From NCBI GenBank assembly GCA_050696075.1, contig JBOGUF010000127.1, positions 1-15,652 on the forward strand: DNA of 15,652 nucleotides, in the 5' to 3' direction. A program made the position numbers and the translations under genes. The notes under the pieces are model-generated. The model was not told the origin of the DNA and searched no databases. It worked only from the letters and a program-made list of their open reading frames with translations. The stretch is from JBOGUF01 sp050696075. Lineage in GTDB: Bacteria > Chloroflexota > Chloroflexia > Thermomicrobiales > UBA6265. Shown here in pieces: positions 15,501-15,652 of this stretch (position 1 is the first letter of the stretch; every line of letters begins with the position of its first letter).

Positions 15501-15529
15501 TTGACACAGAACAAATGTTCTGATATGGT
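15501..15529 (+). promoter_or_regulatory. Strong sigma70 promoter reading right, with LexA/SOS-type operator in the spacer
   Basis: TTGACA (15501-15506) and TATGGT (15524-15529) are separated by exactly 17 bases. The spacer is filled by the palindrome CAGAACA-AA-TGTTCTG (15507-15522). Its core GAAC-N4-GTTC matches the LexA (DinR) box of Gram-positive bacteria and their relatives, differing from the 14-base consensus only at the outermost positions. A bound repressor would occlude polymerase. Transcription would begin near 15536. Confidence 0.75.
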
Positions 15530-15652
15530 GTCTCCTAAGCGGCACATCTGGTGAGGGTGCGGGCCTGGGCAGCGCCTCACCTCGCCCGGGACGATATCCC
15601 GTCATCCCTATCCCGGCTGGCACCACCGGTCACACGGATGGCTTCCGTCAGA
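15530..15652 (+). other. Leader of a right-going transcript; gene start not resolved
   Basis: Downstream of the SOS-type promoter the plus strand contains GGTGAGG (15550-15556) paired with CCTCACC (15575-15581), a potential leader hairpin. A GTG (15551) frame is open to the edge and an ATG occurs at 15638, in that same frame, but neither has a clear ribosome binding site and the translated stretch resembles nothing I know. The regulated gene probably begins at or beyond the edge. Confidence 0.4.

Overview
The window reads like a high-GC chromosomal segment from a Chloroflexota bacterium, most likely Thermomicrobia-like. The evidence is indirect: strongly GC-rich third codon positions, a Tat-exported family 1 sugar-binding protein, and several kinds of dispersed palindromic repeat of the type I associate with that phylum. 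No rRNA, tRNA or CRISPR array is visible, so the assignment is an inference. Every gene I can support lies on the minus strand, so transcription runs right to left; the one convincing plus-strand signal is a promoter at the right edge.

Left part (1-4500), sugar uptake. In transcription order: a GntR/FadR-type regulator with an FCD ligand domain (4415-3660), a Tat-exported sugar-binding protein (3553-1979), and the 5' 584 codons of a MalF/UgpA-type permease (1753 to the left edge). The permease is unusual: about 300 residues resembling a seven-bladed beta-propeller, bracketed by two extra membrane helices, are fused in front of the standard permease domain. A repeat element with terminal inverted repeats fills the gap between binding protein and permease. 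The regulator's promoter carries a FadR-like operator half-site just after its -10, suggesting autoregulation.

Middle (4513-7457). A single ABC exporter half-transporter (7457-5664) is followed closely by a small gene resembling BECR-fold (PBECR-type) nuclease toxins (about 5648-5326), whose 5' end is frame-disrupted or uses a CTG start. This gene overlaps by 10 bases the first of two tandem paralogous small proteins (5335-4961 and 4896-4513) with a DUF2283-like look. The layout suggests a toxin-antitoxin-like module with a duplicated partner, and is the best candidate here for an undescribed small system.

Right part (7801-14113). A complete Type I restriction-modification operon, hsdM-hsdS-hsdR, is tightly coupled by 4-base overlaps (GTGA and ATGA). 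Repeats bracket it: one immediately past the hsdR stop, others upstream of hsdM. hsdS appears less GC-rich than its neighbours.

Right edge (14631-15652). A small VOC/glyoxalase-fold protein (15014-14631), two repeat blocks, a 16-base tandem repeat, then a strong plus-strand promoter (TTGACA, 17 bases, TATGGT) whose spacer is filled by a LexA/SOS-type palindrome (GAAC-N4-GTTC). It would drive a DNA-damage-inducible gene beyond the window.
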